Positions 53,859-63,990 of a stretch of DNA of 64,000 nt are shown in pieces; the stretch's first letter is position 1; the number at the start of each line of letters is the position of its first letter. Source of the stretch: HK1 sp965202875 (lineage in GTDB: Bacteria; Pseudomonadota; Gammaproteobacteria; HK1); assembly GCA_965202875.1 (NCBI GenBank), contig OZ241870.1, forward strand, positions 310,001-374,000. Reading direction: 5' to 3'. Position numbers and translations under genes: made by a program. The notes beneath the pieces were generated by a model that saw nothing but the letters and a program-made list of their open reading frames with translations, was not told where the DNA came from and did no database searches.

Positions 53859-54647
53859 TCACCGCCGGGCATCGCGCCACGCCAGCCATCGCTTCACCGC
53901 GCCGAAATCGAACTCGGGTCCGGCGACCCCGACCGTGATCTCGTCGGCGCCGGCGGCGGCGATCGCATCGGCTTGGTCAAGTGCACCCGCATCCACGCCG
54001 ATGGAACGGTCGATGGCCTTCGGATCGCGTCCGATCTTCGCGCACCAGGCGTCGAGCACCCCGTTCTTGTGGCGCACCTGCTCGGCCGCCGAGCGTCTCC
54101 CGGTGCCGTCGCCCGCGAATCCATGCCAGACGTCGGCGTGCTCGGCGGTCAGGCGCAGGGTGACCTTCTCCCCCCCGCCTCCGATCATCAGGGGCAGCGG
54201 CCCCTTCGGCGGGGGATTGAGCTTGCCGAGCCGGGCCTTCATGCGCGGGATCGCGGCCCTGAGATCCTTCAGCCGGCTCGGCGCGGTGCCGAACTCGTAG
54301 CCGTACTCGTCGTAGTCGCGCTTGAACCATCCCGAGCCGATGCCGAGGATGAAACGGCCACCGGAGATATGGTCGATGGTGCGGGCCATGTCCGCGAGCA
54401 GCTCCGGGTTGCGGTACGAGTTGCAGGCGACGAGCGGCCCGAAGCGGATCGTCGACGTCGCCTCCGCGAGCGCCGCGAGCATCGTGAAGCACTCGAAGTG
54501 CGCGCCGCCGGAGTCCCCGAACAGCGGGAAGAAATGATCCCAGGTATAGACGCGGTCCGCGCCGAGCGCCTCCGCGGTCAGGAACGCGCGGCGGACGTCG
54601 GCGAACTCGCAGTGCTGGGGGTACACCTGGACGGCGATTCGGATCAT
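53859..54647 (-). CDS. LLM-class (luciferase-like, F420-type) oxidoreductase
   Basis: 262-residue TIM-barrel protein of the bacterial luciferase superfamily. Visible: VYTWDHFFPLFGDSGGAHFE, IRFGPLVACNSYRNPELLAD, RFILGIGSGWFKRDYDEYGY and PLPLMIGGGGEKVTLRL. The sequence resembles the F420-dependent branch, but cofactor use (F420 or FMN) cannot be settled, and no F420 biosynthesis genes are in the window. Follows the oxidoreductase in reverse direction by 111 bp. Confidence 0.85.
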   Translation of the reverse strand: MIRIAVQVYPQHCEFADVRRAFLTAEALGADRVYTWDHFFPLFGDSGGAHFECFTMLAALAEATSTIRFGPLVACNSYRNPELLADMARTIDHISGGRFILGIGSGWFKRDYDEYGYEFGTAPSRLKDLRAAIPRMKARLGKLNPPPKGPLPLMIGGGGEKVTLRLTAEHADVWHGFAGDGTGRRSAAEQVRHKNGVLDAWCAKIGRDPKAIDRSIGVDAGALDQADAIAAAGADEITVGVAGPEFDFGAVKRWLAWRDARR

Positions 54648-54794
54648 GGGCCTGGTTTCCTGCGTTGTGGAGTCGTGGGGGACGGATGCGGCTCGACGCT
54701 CAGGATACGGCGGGTGACGGATTCAGGAAAGGTCGTGGCCACCGTCCGGGTCGTTCCAGCGCCCAAGGCTCATCAGGGCAGGCACACGCCGAGA

Positions 54795-55027
54795 TCAAAA
54801 GGCCGCGGTCGCTACGTCTCCGAATTTGCCGGGCCCGGTCTTCACCGCGGAGAGCACCGTCCACACCTCGCTCGACCGCTTCTCGATGGCCAGGGTACGG
54901 AAACCCATCTGGAGGCTGTTCAGGATCGTCGAGTGCGCGATCGGGCCGGCCGGCACCACGCGATGGCGCCGTTGCAAGCGGTCGAGGAGGTCCGACTGGC
55001 GCGCGACCTCGGCGTAGAGCCCCTTTC
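54795..55027 (-). pseudogene. rmuC: RmuC C-terminal remnant
   Basis: Minus frame: LYAEVARQSDLLDRLQRRHR, VVPAGPIAHSTILNSLQMGF, RTLAIEKRSSEVWTVLSAVK, then GKFGD. This is the conserved C-terminal core of DNA recombination protein RmuC. About 75 residues survive; the catalytic-like N-terminal part is absent. The rest of 54648-55123 contains no recognised gene. Confidence 0.8.
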
Positions 55028-55123
55028 CCGAGCACGTCGCCCCGTCGCCTGCCAGTACACTCGCCCGCCGAGACAATCGTTCAATACAATGGCGAGCCTC
55101 GGCATCACACTTGGACATCCGCC

Positions 55124-55873
55124 ATGCACTCCCCCGCCACCATGCACACCGGGCCGCTCGGCTCCACCATCCATGTCCTCCGGGCCGACGCCGGCACCAT
55201 CGCCGAGCTCGCGGCCATCGACTGGAACCGCCAATTCCTCCGGGTCTGCCTCGATCCGGTGCGCGGAGTCATCACCCTGATGACGCCTTCGCGCCTCCAT
55301 GACGACCTGTCCGAGATCCTGGGCCATGTCGTGAGTGCCGCGGGGAGCGTCATCACCGGCGCCACCAAGGGGATCCGCAGCACCCGGCTTCGGGGTCGGG
55401 GCGAGCCGCCCGGCACCGGGATGGAGCCCGATTGCGCGTTCTACGTCGGCGAGCGCGCCAGAGGGTTTTATGCGGCCCGGGTCGAAGGGGAGGTCGCCCT
55501 CGACGCCTACGTCGAGCGCATCGCCCCCGATCTGGTGGTGGAGGTCGAAATCACGCACGCCGACAAGGGCAAGATCGAGCGCTACGGTGAAATGGGGGTG
55601 CGGGAGATTTGGCTGCTGCACGGGCGCAAGGGCACGCGGGAGCTGCGGGCGGAGCTTCTCGCCCTGCGCGCCGGGAGCGCGCCGCGCCGGCTCGATGCCT
55701 CGGAAGTGCTGGAAGGGCTGACGCCGGACGACGTATGCGAGGCGGTGGAAGAGGTGGGGTCCAGCCAGACCCTCGATCGGCAGATGGAGGCGGTGGCCCG
55801 GATCGTGCGCCGTCGGCGGCGGGCGAGCGTGCGGGTGCGGGAGGAGGAGGAGGGGGCGTACTCCACCCATTGA
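55124..55873 (+). CDS. Uma2-family (DUF820) endonuclease-like protein
   Basis: 249-residue PD-(D/E)XK-fold protein. RGVITLMTPSRLHDDLSEIL, GTGMEPDCAFYVGERARGFY, APDLVVEVEITHADKGKIER and YGEMGVREIWLLHGRK carry the family acidic/lysine positions. Second Uma2 protein of the window but not closely similar to the first. Acidic tail REEEEGAYSTH. Confidence 0.85.
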   Translation: MHSPATMHTGPLGSTIHVLRADAGTIAELAAIDWNRQFLRVCLDPVRGVITLMTPSRLHDDLSEILGHVVSAAGSVITGATKGIRSTRLRGRGEPPGTGMEPDCAFYVGERARGFYAARVEGEVALDAYVERIAPDLVVEVEITHADKGKIERYGEMGVREIWLLHGRKGTRELRAELLALRAGSAPRRLDASEVLEGLTPDDVCEAVEEVGSSQTLDRQMEAVARIVRRRRRASVRVREEEEGAYSTH

Positions 55874-55984
55874 GACGGCCGTCGAGGCGGGCGCGAGCCA
55901 CATCCGACGATCGCTGCGACGTCGGTCCGCTCAGCGGGTCCGCGTGCTCCGCCCCGACGGCGGCGTCGAGGTCGGCCATAGGTG

Positions 55985-57895
55985 ATGCCGGATGACGGAG
56001 AGCCATCGGTGATCGAGCGTGCGTTCCGCTACCGGCTCCCGATCACCGCCATCGCGGTGGTCGGCTCGGGGGCGCTGATCGCGCTCGCGGTCGGCGTCTC
56101 CCTGTCCCTCGGGCTGTCGAGCGCGACGGAGAACACCCGCCGGCTCATGGCGTCGCGTTCCGAAACGCTCGTGAGCGCACTCGAACGCAGGATCGAATCG
56201 CAGCTTCGGCCGGTGGTGCGGCAGGCGCGGTGGGTGGAGGACCAGTTCCGGATCGGCAAGCTGAAGCTCGACGATCCGCGGGCGCTGGATGCGTTCATCC
56301 TCGGCGCGCTGAGCGCGACGCCGCAGATCGCGAGCATGGCCTTCGTCGATACCCGGGCCAGGGCCCGGAGATGGGAGCGCGCTTCCCCGCGGCCGATCGT
56401 GGAGGACTGGTCGAACCGTCCCACGGTCGTCGAATGGCTGGAAGGCGGGGCGTCCCAGCCGGGCCCGTCGTGGCAGGCGCCGTTCCGGACCCCCCTGCTC
56501 GACACGACGATCGTGCTCCACGACACGCCGCTGTGGATCGACGGCAGGTACGCCGGCATGTTCACGCAGGTGGTGACCGTCTCCGATCTGTCGAGGTACC
56601 TCGACTCCATCGACACCGGCGCCGGGATCACCCCGTTCATCCTCTACGACCACGATCGCGTCCTCGCGCACCGGCGGTTGATCGACTGGACGCCCGGCAC
56701 GTCATCCGATCGGGAGCAGCCGCTCGTCGCTCTCGATGCGCTCGGAGACCCCGTGCTCGAACGCATCCGGACGCCGGACGACGAGGATCTGTTCCTCTTC
56801 GGCGGCATGACCGAGACGAGCGCGTCGGGCGTGACGGTGGGCGGCAACTACTACGTGTTCCTGTACCGGGACCTCCACCGCTACGGTCCGGCCCCCTGGA
56901 CGATCGGGGCACACGTGAACGTCGGAACGACCGACGTCCTGGAATGGCTCGCCGGGATCGTCCGGGACGCCCTGAGCGGGAGCTATGAGGACAGCGGGAC
57001 GCCCGACGGCAACGAGCTCGAACTGGTGATCGCTTCGGCGTTCGCGGGGCTCGCCGTGTTCGTCCTCTCCGTCGCCCTCGCGACGTGGCTCGGCGTGCGC
57101 GCGAGCCGGCCGGTCAAGGCGCTGGCGGCGGCGGCGCGCTCCATCGAGGAAGAGCATTTCGACCGTGTCCCGGCGCTGCCGCCGAGCCGGGTCGCCGAGT
57201 TCGACGACGCGAACCGCTCGTTCAACCGGATGGCGGCGGGGCTGAAGGAGCGCGCGCTGATCCGCGAGACCCTGGGCCGCTTCGTTCCCACCGACGTGGC
57301 GAAGGCGCTGCTCACCGAGGGTGGCGAGCTCGCGCCCGTGCAGTCCGAGGCCACCGTGCTCTTCTCCGATCTCGAAGGCTTCACCACGCTGACCGAGACC
57401 CTCGGCCCGGACGGCATCGTCGAATTGCTCAACGAATACTTCGAGGCGATGGTCGAGATCCTCGAACGCCACCGCGGGGTGGTCACCCAGTTCCAGGGCG
57501 ACGCGATCCTCGCCACCTTCAACGTGCCGGTGCCGGACCCCGACCACGCCGCCAGCGCCCTGCGCGCGGCGCTGGAGATGCAGTCCGCGGTGCGGAGCCG
57601 GGAGTTCGCCGGGCGCCGGATCGGCAGCCGCATCGGGATCAACACCGGCCCGCTCGTCGCGGGCGCGGTCGGCGCGAAGGGCCGGTTGAGCTACACCGTG
57701 CACGGCGACGCGGTCAACCTGGCGGCCCGGCTGGAAGCCTTGAACAAGGAGCTTGGCACGCGCATTCTGGTCTCCGGGGCGACGGCGGCGCGGGTGGAAG
57801 GCTTCGACCTCGAAGCGAAGGGCGAGGTCGACGTGCGCGGCCAGAGCGGGCGCGTCACGGTCTACGCGCTCGGCGGGGCGTCCGGCGGCCGATGA
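55985..57895 (+). CDS. Class III adenylate/guanylate cyclase with periplasmic sensor
   Basis: Membrane receptor cyclase of 636 residues. TM1 about 18-45 (LPITAIAVVGSGALIALAVG), a periplasmic Cache-like domain to about 340, TM2 about 345-370 (LVIASAFAGLAVFVLSVALA), HAMP, then the cyclase domain from ATVLFSDLEGF (metal Asp near 460) with FQGDAILATFN (second Asp) and NLAARLEALNKELG (Asn/Arg). Start: ATG 55985; a GTG immediately before it is an alternative. Would turn an external signal into cAMP or cGMP. Confidence 0.9.
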   Translation: MPDDGEPSVIERAFRYRLPITAIAVVGSGALIALAVGVSLSLGLSSATENTRRLMASRSETLVSALERRIESQLRPVVRQARWVEDQFRIGKLKLDDPRALDAFILGALSATPQIASMAFVDTRARARRWERASPRPIVEDWSNRPTVVEWLEGGASQPGPSWQAPFRTPLLDTTIVLHDTPLWIDGRYAGMFTQVVTVSDLSRYLDSIDTGAGITPFILYDHDRVLAHRRLIDWTPGTSSDREQPLVALDALGDPVLERIRTPDDEDLFLFGGMTETSASGVTVGGNYYVFLYRDLHRYGPAPWTIGAHVNVGTTDVLEWLAGIVRDALSGSYEDSGTPDGNELELVIASAFAGLAVFVLSVALATWLGVRASRPVKALAAAARSIEEEHFDRVPALPPSRVAEFDDANRSFNRMAAGLKERALIRETLGRFVPTDVAKALLTEGGELAPVQSEATVLFSDLEGFTTLTETLGPDGIVELLNEYFEAMVEILERHRGVVTQFQGDAILATFNVPVPDPDHAASALRAALEMQSAVRSREFAGRRIGSRIGINTGPLVAGAVGAKGRLSYTVHGDAVNLAARLEALNKELGTRILVSGATAARVEGFDLEAKGEVDVRGQSGRVTVYALGGASGGR

Positions 57896-57956
57896 CGGCA
57901 GAATCCTCAATGCGCCATCCCCTTCACCTTCGAGCCCGGATTCGCGCGATGCGTCC

Positions 57957-58065
57957 CTGGGAGCGCGGGCGTCCCGCATGCAACGGGCCGGAAGCCCACG
58001 ATCGTTCGCAGGCGGGACCGCCGTGCCCCTCCGGGACACGCCGTTCCCAGGAGACCCATCGTGGT
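57957..58065. repeat. Second copy of the dispersed GC-rich repeat
   Basis: TGGGAGCGCGGGCGTCCCGC at the left and GACACGCCGTTCCCAGGAGAC at the right match the unit around 14690-14835. The long inverted-repeat right arm is not kept here. Confidence 0.6.
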
Positions 58066-58106
58066 CCTGCACACGCCTCGCCGGTCCGGGGCGGAGCCTC
58101 TTCAGC

Positions 58107-59732
58107 ATGACGACCGAAAAAACCTGGGACTACGTCATCGTCGGGGCCGGCTCGGCGGGCTGCGTCATCGCCAACCGGCTCTCGGCCGATCCCGACTGCT
58201 CCGTGCTGCTGATCGAAGCCGGCGGGCGGGACCGCAACCCCCTGTTCCGCCTGCCGATGCTGATGGGCCGGCTGTTCCATTCCGGCATCTACAACTGGCG
58301 CTACCACACCGAGCCGGTCCCGGCCCTGGACGGCCGCACGCTCTACTGGCCCCGCGGCAAGGTGCTGGGCGGCAGCTCCACCATCAACGGCATGGTCTAC
58401 GTGCGCGGCAACCGCCACGACTACGACCGCTGGGCGCAGATGGGCCTCCCCGGCTGGTCCTACGACGAGGTCCTGCCGGCCTTCCTCCGCTCCGAAGCGC
58501 ACGTCCAGCGCGGCGGCGACTACCACAACGGGACGGGCGAGCTGACCGTATGCCGCGCGCGCGGCACGAACCCGCTCTACGACCTCTTCATCGAAGCCGG
58601 CCGCCAGGCGGGCCATCCGGTCAACGACGACTTCAACGGCGCCGAACAGGAAGGCTGCGGGCGCTACGACTTCACCATCCGGCGGGGCAAGCGCTGGTCC
58701 GCCTCCTACGCCTTCCTGCGCCCGGTCCTGCGCCGCCGCAACCTGGGCGTCGCCACCGACGCGCTCGCCCTGCGGGTGCTCGTGGAGAACGGCCGCGCAA
58801 CGGGGGTCGAGATCGCCCGGGAGGGCCGGACCCAACGGGTGCGCGCCGCGCGGGAGGTCGTCCTGTGCGGCGGCACGGTGAATTCCCCCCAGATCCTCAT
58901 GCTGTCGGGGATCGGCCCGCCCGCCGAGCTTGCGCGCCACGGCATCGAGGTGGCGCACGACCTCCCCGGCGTCGGGCGGAACCTGCAAGACCACGTCGAC
59001 TGCGTGCTCTCCTTCGAATGCCGGAAGCCCGTCACCCTCTACCGCCACCTCCGAGCCGACCGGCTGGCTCTGTCCGTGGCGCGGGGCATGGTCTTCGGCG
59101 AAGGCGTCATGACGACGTTCCCCTACGAGGCGGGCGCCTTCCTGAAGACCCGGCCGGAGCTGATCGCGCCGGACCTCCAGCTCCACTTCATGCCGGCCCT
59201 GGAGAAGACCGCCAACCTGCACTTCCCGAACCCCTTCCGGCGGGCCGCCGCGGTCGAGGCCAACCACGGCCTGGCCATACGGGTCGGGCCGCTGGTTGCG
59301 GAGAGCCGGGGGACGATCACCCTGCGCTCGGCGGACCCCGCCGAGCCGCCGAGGATCCAGCCCAACTACCTGGAGCGCGACGCCGACCGCAAGACCATGA
59401 TCGCCGGGGTGCGCATCGTGCGCGACATCATCGGCCAGCCGGCCCTCGCCGCGTATCGCGGGCGGGAGCTCGCCCCCGGCGAGGCCGTTCGGAGCGACGA
59501 GGACCTCGCGACCTGGCTCCGCTCCGCCGCCATGACCACCTTCCACCCCGTGGGGACCTGCAAGATGGGCGTCGACCCGATGGCGGTGGTGGACGCGCGC
59601 CTCAAGGTCCACGGCATCGAAGGGCTGCGCGTCGCGGACGCCTCCGTCATGCCGGTCATCACCAGCGGAAACACCAACGCCCCGGCCATCATGATCGGGG
59701 AGAAGGCGGCCGAGTTCCTGCGCGGGGAGTAG
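58107..59732 (+). CDS. GMC-family FAD oxidoreductase (choline dehydrogenase-like)
   Basis: 541 residues from ATG 58107; the longer ORF upstream is unrelated. FAD-binding VIVGAGSAGCVIANRLSADP, GMC signature 1 WPRGKVLGGSSTINGMVYVR, signature 2 GGTVNSPQILMLSGIGPP and the active-site histidine segment FHPVGTCKMG are present. Probably oxidises an alcohol such as choline or a polyethylene-glycol-like substrate to the aldehyde; no betaine-aldehyde dehydrogenase is adjacent. Confidence 0.92.
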   Translation: MTTEKTWDYVIVGAGSAGCVIANRLSADPDCSVLLIEAGGRDRNPLFRLPMLMGRLFHSGIYNWRYHTEPVPALDGRTLYWPRGKVLGGSSTINGMVYVRGNRHDYDRWAQMGLPGWSYDEVLPAFLRSEAHVQRGGDYHNGTGELTVCRARGTNPLYDLFIEAGRQAGHPVNDDFNGAEQEGCGRYDFTIRRGKRWSASYAFLRPVLRRRNLGVATDALALRVLVENGRATGVEIAREGRTQRVRAAREVVLCGGTVNSPQILMLSGIGPPAELARHGIEVAHDLPGVGRNLQDHVDCVLSFECRKPVTLYRHLRADRLALSVARGMVFGEGVMTTFPYEAGAFLKTRPELIAPDLQLHFMPALEKTANLHFPNPFRRAAAVEANHGLAIRVGPLVAESRGTITLRSADPAEPPRIQPNYLERDADRKTMIAGVRIVRDIIGQPALAAYRGRELAPGEAVRSDEDLATWLRSAAMTTFHPVGTCKMGVDPMAVVDARLKVHGIEGLRVADASVMPVITSGNTNAPAIMIGEKAAEFLRGE

Positions 59733-60079
59733 CGGTTCCCGCAACTGGCCGATCCGGCGGACACGGCCTCGACCGCCGGCCGACCGGATACGCGCCATGC
59801 TCCGAACCTTCAATCCCGTTCGACCCTGGCTTCGGCACCACATTCGAGACTTGCGCACCAGCCTCGGCATCGAAGGATCGTATACATCGTCATGTACCTC
59901 GCCGCCGGTCTCGCCCTGCGCAAGCTCGGCCGGGGGGCGCCGCCCGCGTAGCGGCGGCATCCTCCGCGCGCATGGTCGGCCGGCCTTCGAAATGTCGAAC
60001 GTATACAAGGCCGCACCTCGTACTTCGCGCTCTTCCGAACGGTTTCGGACGCCGGTCCCCTCGAGCGCCCGGCCCCTCG
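59733..60079. other. Gap after the GMC gene
   Basis: No gene recognised. The following 60080-60247 holds the DadA remnant. Confidence 0.4.
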
Positions 60080-60247
60080 GAAGCGGCCCGCCCGGAACGG
60101 TGTCACGTCGATGTTCGGCGTCGGCCCGGTGATCATGCCGGTGTGGCCGTGCCCGGACACGAGCCACAGGTCCTCGTGGCGCGGGGATGGGCCGATCACC
60201 GGGAGCCTGTCCGGCAGGCTTGGACGCCGGCCCATCCACCACGTCGC
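60080..60247 (-). pseudogene. D-amino-acid dehydrogenase (DadA/DAO family) C-terminal remnant
   Basis: The minus frame reads MGRRPSLPDRLPVIGPSPRH, WLVSGHGHTGMITGP, then NIDVTPFRAGRF. This is the FAD-binding C-terminus of the DAO family (GHGHxG) with a small internal deletion before the final FRAGRF. The rest of the gene is gone. Confidence 0.75.
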
Positions 60248-60325
60248 CCCTTCGAGTCGCGGCTTCGGATACCGGCGCGGGGTATGCTGCCCGGCCATGG
60301 CACCTCACCGGAGGCACGTCCCGTC

Positions 60326-60994
60326 ATGAACGTCCCCGCAGCGCTGATCGAGGGGGCGCTGGCGTTTCGGAAGAACGAATACCGTAGCGGCAGAACCCTC
60401 ATGCCCCGGCTGGCCGAGGGGCAGCGTCCGAGTGTCCTGATGATCGGGTGCAGCGATTCCCGGGTCGATCCTGCGCTGATCTGCGGCGCCGGGCCGGGCG
60501 AAGTCTTCACCGTTCGCAACGTCGCCAACCTCGTGCCCCCTTGCGACTCCCGCGGCGGGCGCGGCGACAGCGTGCGCGCGGCGCTGGAATACGGAGTCGG
60601 GACCCTCGGTGTGTCGCATGTCGTGGTGTTCGGGCACGCCCATTGCGGCGGCGTCAGGGCCATGATCGATGCGGCTCGCGGGGCCGCTCCGGAGTCCGGA
60701 TTCATGGGTTCCTGGCTGGCCGTCGCGAGCACCGTTCCCGATCAGGTCCTGGCCGATCTGGCCGCGGACGGGCGGACGGACCTGACGGCCGATTCGCTGC
60801 ACGCCTGCGCCGCCGTGGTCGAGCGCCGCTCGATACTGAATTCCATCGACAACCTGCGCGGCTATCCCTGGATCCGGGAGCGGATCGAAGCGGGCGCGCT
60901 GGCCGTGCACGGGTGGTGGTTCGACCTCGACGACGGGCGCCTGTGGGCGACCCATCCCGAGACGGGTGCGTTCCTCCCGGTCGAGTCCGCCTGA
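60326..60994 (+). CDS. Beta-class carbonic anhydrase
   Basis: Zinc enzyme interconverting CO2 and bicarbonate; 222 residues from ATG 60326. Zn-site residues are visible: C42 with D44/R46 in GCSDSRV, and H104/C107 in FGHAHCGG. VFTVRNVANLVPP and the C-terminal VHGWWFDLDDGRLW are typical. Frame intact. Confidence 0.95.
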   Translation: MNVPAALIEGALAFRKNEYRSGRTLMPRLAEGQRPSVLMIGCSDSRVDPALICGAGPGEVFTVRNVANLVPPCDSRGGRGDSVRAALEYGVGTLGVSHVVVFGHAHCGGVRAMIDAARGAAPESGFMGSWLAVASTVPDQVLADLAADGRTDLTADSLHACAAVVERRSILNSIDNLRGYPWIRERIEAGALAVHGWWFDLDDGRLWATHPETGAFLPVESA

Positions 60995-61740
60995 ACGGCC
61001 GTGCAAAATACCTCCGCCTCCGCACAGGCATCGTGATCGGTTCAGACGATACGGACGAGGTCGCCGGACGCGCCGCAGGGGCCTCCTGTCCTGCGTTGAC
61101 CGACCGAAGCCCGTCGATTGAAGCTGATGTGCGGAAATACCAGGTCCGAGCAAGACGGTTCCGCGGACCGGCCCACGGATCGACCCACCGAAACAGAGAG
61201 GGGAACACCATGAGAAACCGGATGCTCGACGCCTTGGCCGCCACCACCGCCGCGACGGCGCGGCTGGAACGGGCTTCACGGGTCGAGACGCGGGAGTCCG
61301 CGTCCCGGGGCGAGTTGCCCGTTTTCGCCCATGTGAACCATAGTGAAACCGCGATAACATGCGGGTGCTTTCCGAGGATGTCGAGGCGGTGCAACGCAAG
61401 GCGGCGGCGCAACGTATCGATACGTTTGGCGAGCGCAGTGTGCTACAGAACCGGACAAGTCCATTTGTTGCCAACAGAAGCGAAAATCAGGGAGCGCTTC
61501 GAAGCCCGTGATACGCTGACATGTCGGCGGGAGCGTCCGGATGTGAGCCACTACCCTGAAAGGAGGGCGGGTCGGAACCGGGTGACGTTCGGACCATCAA
61601 GACGCGGGGGCATGATGAAGATGAACGACCATGAGCAGCGGAGCTTCGTCGAGACGTGGCGCGGAGCCGAACCGAAGCGCCGGTCCATGAGATCATCCGT
61701 GAATCCGTTTGCCCCCCCATAAGCGTCAACTTGTTTCATT
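60995..61740. other. Intergenic region with two small gene scraps
   Basis: GAGAGGGGAACACC precedes an ATG at 61210 (MRNRMLDALAATTAATARLE), an apparent 5' end whose continuation is not recognisable. At about 61614 another ATG reads MMKMNDHEQRSFVETWRGAE and stops at 61720-61722 after 36 codons, apparently a truncated small protein. Confidence 0.4.
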
Positions 61741-62911
61741 TGACGCTTGTGAGGAAGGCGTGACGCTTGTGAGGAAGGCGGCTAATTGGGAGGGGCGGCG
61801 CTGCGGAGGCTCGGCCAATGCTCTGGAGATCGGGTTCCATTGGTGGATCACCTGTGCCAGAGGCAGGCGCGGTTCGATGGCCCGCGCGACCTGGTTGAGA
61901 ACGAACTTGAAGTCACGCCACGGGCTGGGCGGCCTTCGCCGTCTCCAAGTGGTATCCCCAGGGGGAAACGGCCACGGCATGGCGGGTCAGTTTCTCCACC
62001 AGCAGCGCCACGAGGAGCTTGCCGTACAGCCACGCCTTGGCGCTCTCGTCGTCGTATTTGGGCAGGTGTCCCAACTGCGCCAGTGACTTGAACCGCTTGA
62101 AGACCAGCTCGATCTGCCACGGGGTGCGGTACCACTGAAGCACCTCCGAAGCCGCAAAAGCCGGTTCGGGGAAGGTGGTGAACACGATGACGTAACGCGC
62201 GAACTCCAAGGTGCGCGGTTGAACCTGCTTGCCTTTGCGCGCGGCCTCCTTGTGCAGCTTGCGCTGTGCGATCCGGCTGGCCTGTTGCGTCTTTCGGATC
62301 GCGCACACGCGCCCCGGCACCGCCACCGCCTCCTCGACCGCCCCCACCGGCCAGGACCCCACCGCGCCAGCGCATTCGAGCGACGTGACCGCCGCGAGCA
62401 GGTCGAACGGGGCGCCGTCGGTCGTGCGAAGCCCCAGCGAGCCGGTGTTCACGCGCACGATGACATGACCGCCCGCCGCTGCCACGTAATGGATGCCCTT
62501 GGCGGTCGAGTCCCCGCGGTCGGCGAGCACGTGGTCGCCTGCGCGGATGGGGAAGTGCAACAGGGACTCGCCGGCGCCATGCCCTTTCGTGGCCGTGAGC
62601 TGGAAGAAATCGCAGGTCAGGGAAGGAAGGCGGACGCTGTAGTGCAACCGCCACAACGAGCCCGTCTTGCCGGGCTCCTTGACCGTCGTCGCGTCGAACG
62701 CCCGGACCTGGAAGCCGCCGTCGCGCGCCACCGCGATGCCCTGTTCGCGAAACAGCTCCACGCACAGCGCATGCAGCCACTCCTTCGATTTCTTCAGCCG
62801 CTTCATCAGCGCCATGGCCGACACGTCGGCCAAGCCCGCCATCTTCGCCCGCACGATGCTCTCGCGCAGCGAATGTCCGCATCCGACGTGACGCAGCAAC
62901 ACCCGCAGCAA
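61726..62911 (-). pseudogene. IS4-family transposase, frameshifted and 5'-truncated
   Basis: DDE transposase: D1 in AFDATTVKEPGKTGS, D2 in HVLADRGDSTAKG, E in YRTPWQIELVFKRFKSL (Y-R-E-K type signature of IS4). The main frame covers 61913-62911; the C-terminus (FVLNQVARAIEPRLPLAQVI) continues in another frame after about 61925. Upstream of the TTG at 62911 the same frame is stopped within 13 codons at GTCAGTTGCA, where the intron-associated repeat begins, so the N-terminus is lost. Confidence 0.82.
61741..61780. repeat. 20-bp tandem duplication
   Basis: TGACGCTTGTGAGGAAGGCG occurs twice back to back (61741-61760, 61761-61780), inside the transposase 3' end. Confidence 0.9.
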
Positions 62912-62931
62912 AGACTCGACCGACTTGTCCT

Positions 62932-63190
62932 GTCAGTTGCATAAGGTGCCGGCCCATACGCATTCACTGCGCAAAATACGGGGTTTTCTGGCCGAAACAG
63001 GTGTGGCTCAAATTCACTGCCAGTGAGGATAAGCCACACGCGCCAACGGCCGTCTTCAGACCGCCATTCCCGCTTTCGCGGGAATGGCGGATTTTCTCGA
63101 AGCCCGCTCCTGGTCTGATCGGGGTGATAGCGAATCCTTCGATTTAGTAGAGTCGACGGCTGGCGCGGTGGCGTCAGGTCGGTGGGGGTA
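62932..63190. repeat. Structured ~250-bp intron flank, copy 2
   Basis: Counterpart of 8746-9005, beginning GTCAGTTGCA. Hairpin arms at 63061-63073 and 63078-63090 show a paired C-G change relative to T-A in copy 1. Confidence 0.7.
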
Positions 63191-63264
63191 GCCGTTTCCC
63201 GGCGATTTTCGCAGTACCGGTGCCTCGCTCCACGCCATCGCTCCGTTTCCAGTCGCCGCTCATC

Positions 63265-63295
63265 GAACCGGATGCGGGTCTCCCGCATCCGGCTC
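63265..63295 (-). ncRNA. Group II intron domain V, copy 2
   Basis: Minus strand GAGCCGGATGCGGGAGACCC and its complement; stem restored compared with copy 1. Confidence 0.75.
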
Positions 63296-63390
63296 TCGGA
63301 CGAGAGCATGCCTTCGCCCTCTCCCACCACGCCTTCACCCAACCCACCATCCGCCCGTCACCCACCCGACGGGCGACGCACTTGAGCAGC

Positions 63391-63990
63391 TCAGCGTGCG
63401 GTCTCTGGCCGAAGTCGTCCGACCAATCCGCGTCCACGACCTCGCAGTGACCCGTGCTCGCCAGCCGATGCGCCCGTTGGACCGCATCGTGGGCGCTTCT
63501 TCCCGACCGATAGGCGTACTGCTCCGGGGTCAGGTCCGCCTCGACCATCGGCGTCAGCACCGGCAACGCCGCCGTCTGCGCCACCCGGTCCCGCAGGCAG
63601 AATGCCCAAGGCCCGATACTTCCCGCGTTGCCTCTTCGCAATCCACACCCGCCGAACCGCTTGCGACCGGCAGGTCCCTTCCTCCCACTCCCGCGCCAGT
63701 CCCCCAAGCCACCGCTCCACGCCCCGCGCCTCGATGTCCGCCACCGTCTCGCCGTCCACCCCGGGCGCCCCGCCATTGCGGCGGACCTCGCCCCAGGCGA
63801 CCGCCAGCACATCGTCGCGCCACACCTTCAGCGTATGGAACCGATGGCCCGGAGCTTCCTTCGCTTTCGCATGGAGCACCGCCTGGAGTCTCCGAACCCG
63901 TTCCGGGGCGGCCAGGCTCGCACCAGTCCCCATCTCCCTTCCTCCTTCTTGCACCCCTCCCGAACCCAGGCCCCTTCCCTCCACCAGCAT
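63391..63990 (-). pseudogene. Maturase N-terminal remnant of the deleted intron
   Basis: Reads as the full-length maturase through GEVRRNGGAPGVDGETVADI and KRQRGKYRALGI, then shifts frame near 63597 (LPAGPGG instead of PCLRDRVAQ). Combined with the deletion it cannot encode active RT. Confidence 0.85.

Noticed and set aside
52110..55280. Plus-strand ORF of 1056 codons
   Set aside because: Antisense to the oxidoreductase and LLM genes; no recognisable protein features.
57924..60317. Minus-strand ORF of 797 codons opposite the GMC gene
   Set aside because: Mostly antisense shadow; only a short DadA remnant in a different frame at 60080-60247 is real.
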